A DNA stretch of 64,000 bases from the NCBI RefSeq assembly GCF_030272615.1, contig NC_081414.1:334039427-334103426 (forward strand), written 5' to 3'. The translations under genes were made by a program, and so were the position numbers. The DNA is from Cryptomeria japonica (lineage: Eukaryota; Streptophyta; Pinopsida; Cupressales; Cupressaceae). The notes beneath the pieces are model-generated. The model did no database searches and was not told the origin of the DNA. It saw only the letters and a list, made by a program, of their open reading frames with translations. The stretch's first letter is position 1, and each line of letters opens with the position of its first letter. Positions 58,144-64,000 of the stretch are shown here, in pieces.

Positions 58144-61100
58144 ATGGAATCATCATCTAAAACTAATAAGACCATAAAGGGAAAAGAACCTATCGCTGTA
58201 GAAGAAAACCTAAAAGACAGAAAAGGGAAGGGAGTTCTTGGGCCCAGGACCTGATTGACCAGTGCCCATCATCCAGTTTGAGGTCCAAGAAGATTAGAGC
58301 TGATGAGGAAGGCCTAGAGGACCGGTTTGAGGATCTTGGAGACATATGGACAGAATTGAGAGGGTATGAATTATTCATATATGGGTACAACAGAAGAGTT
58401 GCCCCTCAACCTATCAAAAATTTATGGTGATTGAACTTAGGAAGGTTAGTTGTGGCTAATGTATTCGTGAATGTGGAGCTCATGAAGGCATTGGCAAACA
58501 ATTATGACCTTAAAACCAGGACCATATATAACTACATGGGTGAGCCAATTCTTGCAATCACAAAGGAGGTTATTGACACCGTGTTCGAGTTGGATTGGCA
58601 ATTTGAAGAATTGATTGACCTCAAGAAGTTAGCAAGTGAATATTTTAACCTAGAGCACATTTACAAAACATGGAGACTCCCTATACATAGACCTAGGAAT
58701 GCAGGGTCCTTAGTGCCACTAGGTCAGGATGATAAAGCTCCCTATGATGTCAACTCTTTCCATCCATATTTCAAGTATACCTATTATTGTGTTGCCCAAG
58801 TGCTAGGGATAAAATCCCATCCTTTGATGGATATTGCAACCATGGTCATTTGTGTCGATTTGCAGTCTAAGGACCCCCGCTTCTTTGATTTTTTTGCTTA
58901 TTTGGTTGAGGTTTTGAATCATGGGTTAGAAAAGTTAAAGGGGGATGTCACCAATGTTCATTTCAAGCATTATTCCTTACTTATGCATATGCTATTGTAT
59001 GTGGGCCAAGATGAAGGGTTATGGCCAGAAGAGTTATGTGTCAGGACATATGACAATGTTGGGATGAGAAAACCAGCGCAACTATGGGTTTCTTCATGGG
59101 ACCAGAGGTATGTGAATAATCAATATTGGCATTTTGAGGAGTTCTTTGTCAAGCCATTATATAGACTATTGGGATGCCTGTGCGATCATGCCCTTGCACC
59201 AGAGGTTCAAAGATTCCTAAGAACAAAAGATTTTGCTAAAGATCACTCAATTGAACACAATTGGGGAGATTGGTATTGTTTTTCAGACTGCACACAAGTC
59301 AGGGTATACGGGTTCGAAGGGAGACCATACTTACTACCACTTGTAGTCCCTAACAGAGTGGCTTGTCTAGAAATTGTGAGGCAACTATCAATAGTGAGTA
59401 TAGAACGTCTGACAAGCCATGGGAAACAATCAATTGTATCTGGTTTGTTAGTATTTTTAGATTTTATTGTGAAAAGTTCAAAGATTTATGGCCTACTGCA
59501 GACAAAATTAGATTATTATGGCATGGCTATGGGGGATCCAAGGCCCAATTTTGATCCTGAAGGATACATAAGGATAGCCCGGTCATCACAAAAGCTGAAG
59601 GCTGGAGAGCATAAATCTTACCTACCAGATGACCTCATTAAGAACATTGGCAGAGAAGAGGCCAAAGTGAAGTGAATAAAGTTTGAGAAAGCAATGCAAG
59701 CTTATAATTGGAAGCTTTTTAGAAGGAAAATGGATGAGAACGTGCTACAAAAGATTGAAGACCCCTTGGAGTTAGCCAACAAACTTATGGAGCATGAATT
59801 GGAAATACTTGAGGGAGTCTCGACTTATGTTTTTAGGGGTTGCATTGATACTATTAGGAATACAGAGCCTTTGGCTCATATGTCTCCTGCTTCCACATCT
59901 GGCATCATTCCATTCACTCCTTGAGAGGATTACCCCCTGGTTATGTAGAGGATACACTGATAGACTTGGTAACAGGACAACTAAATGTCCAAGAAGTGGC
60001 TGACATCAGATTCCTGGAGCATGAGGATTTCATTGCTGATAGTGACTTCATTGATTCCAAGGAGTTCACCGCATTCCTCTATCAACATAAAGGATCTCAA
60101 ATTAGGAATAACATGAGAAATAGGGAAGAAGAGCAGTAGCTTCAAAAGTTACAAGAGGAGATGGATCTTGTGATGAGAGAAATGACACCTAAGAAGGGAA
60201 GACAGTTGCTTAAGGAAGCTGGTGTGCTATTATACTCTGGATGGGACATGAGCTCTACCTTGTTGTTTGATGGTTTCCTCAAGAAACAGGACCCAAGTAA
60301 GCAAATGATGCCAAAAGAGATTGATAAACTCTTTAAGAGATCAGGATATGATCCAGATCAAAAGGCTCTTCTACAGTGGGCTATCTATCCCAAAGATAAA
60401 AGACCAATATTGGTTGATACAAAAGAAGCTTTTGCACATTTGATGGTGCAACAGGTTGGAAAGACTGACCCTAGGATAACTGCTAAACTAAATTTGGATG
60501 TTGCTAAACTGAACCAAGATCAAATAGAGTTTCTGGTCCGAGAAAATTCTACATACAAAAGCCTATATGAGAAAACCGATGAAGAAAAACAGAGGCTGCA
60601 AGCAAGATTGCTTTAGATTGATATAGGTACCAGTCAAACATGGATGACATACGGTGTTGACAAAGATTCCATGGATGCCTTGATAGACGCTATGTATTGG
60701 AGGAATAGGGCCGAAAATACATCTCGACAAGTAAAAAAAGAACAACAAAAGATGGATAAGTTAGTTCTCGAGGTCGTTGAGCATAGATTCAAAAGTATGG
60801 TGCAAGTTGCAGAAATCTATTGGAAGACATACACTGGAACAATCAAAGATTTGAAAGAGCATGAAAGGCTCAGGTCTCAGTTGGAATGCATAATGAATGA
60901 CAATAGTCTGATGAATTTAGGTGAGAAAATTGAAGCAGAGGCTTACTTGAAGTCCCATGATAAATTGGCAAATCAATTAAGGAAAGAGCTTCAGAGGCTG
61001 GATGATGGGAATACCCCTAGGGTGCCCTCTTTTTACAGTAATGGTGAGTTAGTATCATAGGAACAATGGAAACAAGACTTCAGTGATGAGAAGAATCGAG

Positions 61101-61294
61101 TAGTAGCAGAGTTGGATCGGGACAAAGAATTGTCACTTTGTGTTAACCATATTCTATCCAATCATTTCCAGAGAGAAAGCGACATGAGGACACTAAACAA
61201 TGACGTTCTAATGTATAAAGATGATAAGTACATTGAATACATAGGAATGCTGAACTTGTTTATCTCCCAGTTTGTTAACAAAAGTGCTAATTAA
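58144..61294 (+). pseudogene. Long gene of unknown function, about 1,030 codons, broken
   Basis: Possible start ATG 58144 (MESSSKTNKTIKGKEPIA), with a stop at 58252 and a frameshift before the main frame. Main open part 58431-59675 (about 414 codons). The frame continues after TGA 59673-59675. A frameshift occurs near 59925. Then one frame runs to 61294 through TAG at 60137, 60614 and 61058. N-terminal globular domain: YNYMGEPILAITKEVIDTVF, FHPYFKYTYYCVAQ, HFKHYSLLMHMLLYVG. Then Trp/Tyr-rich sequence (HNWGDWYCFSD). The second half is charged and predicted coiled coil (EEEQ…LQKLQEEMD, QVKKEQQKMDKL). No enzyme motif is recognised. Its layout resembles ORF2 of element A. It has a poly-A signal downstream and lies antisense to the primer site at 61711. 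Confidence 0.75.
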
Positions 61295-61579
61295 TAGTTA
61301 TACGCTGAAAAGCCACGATGCTTGGTGACAATGTATACCGTCATATAAATGTGGGAACTTTTGTAACAATAAGGATCATTAGAGAAGAAGTAGAATATAG
61401 CCTCAGGCTTACTATTGTACCATTTTGCGAACATACATAATATAATCAGTCGTCTTTCCTTTGTGTATATGCTGTGGATTACTGCATCTTTTTGTAGGCA
61501 GTTGCTTGTGATATTATCTAAAGAGATAAGGTTACTTGTGTTCTTCCAGTAAAGCTCTGTGTTTCATATTGTGGATTTG

Positions 61580-61585
61580 AATAAA
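61580..61585 (+). terminator. Polyadenylation signal after the 58.1-kb gene
   Basis: AATAAA about 290 bases past the last codon, preceded by TTTGTGTATATGCTGTGG-like T/G-rich sequence, as in plant 3' ends. Confidence 0.5.
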
Positions 61586-61710
61586 AGATTTACTTGTGAA
61601 TATAGTTTTGTATATAGTGCGCCTGCATATTATCTCAACCATGGTGCACCTGCATATGTATATAGTTTTGTTTGTAGGTGGAAAGCCTGAGGTTCAATGT
61701 CGAACTTGGT

Positions 61711-61723
61711 TGCTCTAATACCA
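61711..61723 (-). promoter_or_regulatory. Primer-binding site of element J
   Basis: One mismatch to the iMet-tRNA complement (TGGTATTAGAGC). Confidence 0.68.
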
Positions 61724-62326
61724 TATGTAATATTCCATTAATTCTATACTTAAAGAAAATAAATTGTGATCTATATTAAGATAAAAAATTGAGCATTTCA
61801 AAATAAAACATAACTAATAAGAATCTAACTAAATGTTCTTCAACATAATAAGAATCTAACTAATTTATCTAAAAGGAAGGTAATTGTGTGGGGGAAAAAG
61901 TGACACTAAGCAAACATGCCCTAATCTCACCTTCAATCACACATTTGTGGAATACGAAAGAGCCTAGAGGTATCACACAATTGGCTACTTCTTTTTGTGG
62001 AAGAGAGAGCCACGGGCTACCTATTAGGATTTCTATTCCTTTGTTGCAATTGAAAGATAAAATAATGCAAGTTCAATTCCTAACCCCAAAATGCAAGTAT
62101 GAACTAATAACAAGATTGCAGAATTGAACTTAAACAATGGAAAGTTGTAAATACAAAGACAAGACAAGAATGTAAATGCGTACCCAGAGTTAAAATCTGA
62201 CTGAAAATGTTCGGGACGGGGGCGTGGGCGCCACTGTCCTGATTCTGCCCAGAAACTGCTCCAGAAACTGTTGTTTTGCACTCTGGAAAAAGCTGTCAAA
62301 AATGCTGAAAATGCTGTCTGTCAGGA

Positions 62327-62450
62327 GGACCAGGGCGCCCAACGCCCCTGTCCCAGGGACCAGGGTGCCCAGCGCCCCTGTCCTGGCAGGACCAGGGCGC
62401 CCCACGCCCCTGTCCTGGCAGGACCAGGGCGCCCCACGCCCCTGTCCTGG
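62327..62450. repeat. GC-rich minisatellite, four units of 30-32 bp
   Basis: Units begin GGACCAGGG at 62327, 62357, 62389 and 62421, each followed by C/T-GCCC-x-CGCCCCTGTCC or a close variant. The last two units appear identical. The tract is strongly GC- and CpG-rich within AT-rich DNA. The GGGCGCCC core is palindromic. ORFs that cross it on both strands are side effects of the repeat. Confidence 0.92.
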
Positions 62451-64000
62451 TCTTCTGCTCTGAAACTTGGTGTGTGGTCCCGTCTCCGTTTGCTTCTTTC
62501 GGATCTGCAACTTGCGACGTCGTCCGAATCCTGAAACCTGCACTTATATCTGAAAAGGTGTTTTGGGCGGCTATATAGGGTTTTGCCTTAGTCAAACCCC
62601 CGCTTCGGTGATTTCCACCTCCACGAATAACCAAGTTGTATTGTAAAAGTAATGTGTGTGCAGACCTTGTGTGTGTGCAAGATCTAAAATGCAAGTAAGC
62701 AAACTAGAGCAACCTAGAAAGTAAACCCTAATTGCTTGTAAATGATAATGTAAATGCTCTAAATCAAGATGCAAAGTGATCTAAAGCATGAATAAAGGAT
62801 ATATTGAAGCTTATGCAAAGACATGAAAACAACATGAAATCATACCCAACCCTCAAGGGAGGAGTACAAGCCAATCTTCAGTCGGTAATCTCCTATTGTT
62901 CTTCAATGTCTCCCAAGCCCTAAATGAATGAAATTGATGAATGCTTGATGGATGGATGTTGAATGTTATTGAAGTCTTCAAAGATCTGCTCTTTCGCTGC
63001 ATAGAAGGTCCTCGAAAGCCAAAATTCTCCTCCTTTCAAATGAAGAAAGAGAGCTCTTATATATGAAACCCTAGGTCTTAATTTCAACTTTTGGCCGACC
63101 TAGAGATTGAATATCCCGCCAATTTCTTGGGGTTAAGCTTTATTTTATGATTGGATCGCGCTCCTAAAATTTCGGGAAAAATGTCCAGGACCATGTGCAC
63201 TCCGAGCGCCATGGTCCCGACAACTTTTCGCCAAATTTTCAGGGCCGTCGAATATGATGATTTTAGAGAGAATCCCGAAGTTACAGATGATTTCGAGATG
63301 TTTTGACCCCCGAAATCAAGCCCCCAAGTTCAAAATAGGACCTAATTAGGGTTTTTGATTAAATGATGTATTGGAAGAATAAAATGAAAGGGGCACACTT
63401 TAATGAAAGGGCCCAACTTTATGATGTGGGAGATGATGAAATAGAACCTTAGACCTAATTAATTTGACTAATTAAGTGCTAAAGGGGAAATGCAATGCAA
63501 AATGCAAAATGCGCCAAGGCGGGTGCTAAACTAGGTGTGAAATTGTACCACCCTAGCAAGTGCGTACAATTTACGACGCTATAGTAATCTTTTAATGATA
63601 AAAAACATTGAACAAATATTATTAAGCTAATCAATATGAGAAAGGAATTCAAATGGCAAGTTTCATTTTTGAGGGAAGAGATAAAGGTTCAGAGGTTACA
63701 ATTCATTTAACTTTCCAATTGAAACTTTTTGTATCAAGCCTCGACATATTTTGGAATAGGGAGAACATCATCAAGGGCTTCTCCATTCAATCATAGACTT
63801 GCCAGTCTCCCATGCCCCTTCCAATTAGAAGAGACCCAACCCTTCATGAGGGTGCATTCTAAGGATTGGGTCTCTTTTACATCTGGCCATCTGATCTTCG
63901 TGTTCAAAACCTACATGCAACTAGTCAGTCACACACTATAGGTAACCCCTAACTACTATGACCATCTGACTAGTAGGTGTATCTAGTTCATGTGATCTAA
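62451..64000. other. LTR-like sequence, no supported gene
   Basis: Contains CTATATAGGG at 62571-62580 and a TATATAAGAGCTC (minus strand) near 63052-63064, both TATA-like. A second GGACCATG-x-GC block near 63189-63216 loosely echoes the minisatellite. No coding signature was seen to the end of the window. Confidence 0.45.

Larger units (their letters stand above)
61711..64000 (-). mobile_element. LTR element J, 5' end (PBS and LTR), partial
   Basis: Minus-strand TGGTATTAGAGCA abuts a TGTAATATTCC terminus at 61726, the normal LTR/PBS junction. The LTR runs rightward, but its far end was not located before the window ends. No gag follows on the minus strand to the left; instead the plus-strand gene at 58.1-61.3 kb is met. 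J may therefore be non-autonomous, with that gene as antisense cargo, or its body may have been replaced. Confidence 0.5.

Noticed and set aside
1560-61723. tRNA genes suggested by GGTATCAGAGC-type strings
   Set aside because: These are primer-binding sites next to LTR ends. No cloverleaf or full tRNA body is present.
62190-62694. ORFs of 79-132 codons on both strands
   Set aside because: They exist because the GC-rich minisatellite lacks stops; repeats translate in every frame.

Overview
The window reads as nuclear DNA of a seed plant with a large, repeat-filled genome. It is AT-rich and holds almost no intact genes. Ty1/copia, Ty3/gypsy, LINE and solo-LTR sequences are inserted into one another. 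A conifer would fit, but nothing here proves the species. I see no rRNA, tRNA, CRISPR or bacterial-type operon.

Layout. 1-2885: 5' part of a minus-strand copia element (element G: gag, primer-binding site, LTR). 2886-4243 and 8718-11436: older host sequence carrying one convincing gene remnant, an exon of the RUS (DUF647) family. 4249-8712: a solo LTR (H, target duplication CCTAG) with a 2.7-kb non-autonomous LTR element (F, target duplication CAACA) inserted into it. 11442-13983: a truncated LTR element (I, target duplication GAGTC) whose leader is an array of alternating hairpins. About 13.99-22.08 kb: a decayed plus-strand L1-type LINE with an unrelated exon-like block between its two ORFs.

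22.7-54.1 kb: a four-level nest, all with pol on the minus strand. Gypsy element D (Athila/Tat type, with an antisense plant-mobile-domain gene between integrase and 3' LTR) was entered by copia C (29316-52909). C's right LTR was entered by copia B (37637-52338). B's protease codons were entered by element A (42083-50088). Target duplications are visible at each level: GAACT/TAACT, GGAAC/GGAAT and GAGCA/GAGCA. My rough LTR comparisons (about 4% for A, 6% for B, 9-10% for C) agree with the nesting order. A, B and C share a tRNA-iMet primer site, a G-run near the LTR edge and several polypurine-tract-like runs, as described for Sireviruses.

The least ordinary content is accessory protein. Element A has no protease, reverse transcriptase, RNase H or integrase. 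It carries ORF1 (coiled coil plus five zinc knuckles, 450 codons) and ORF2 (about 1,157 codons, unknown). A second unknown long gene lies at 58.1-61.3 kb on the plus strand, next to the primer site of a minus-strand element (J). Its N-terminal domain resembles that of ORF2 in layout and spacing. Just upstream are a CpG-rich tract dense in TCGAT motifs and a perfect 54-bp inverted repeat. The window ends in LTR sequence with a GC-rich minisatellite.

All protein-coding stretches found are broken or partial. Many internal stops are TAG where related proteins usually have Gln, as expected from CAG-to-TAG decay of methylated CHG sites.
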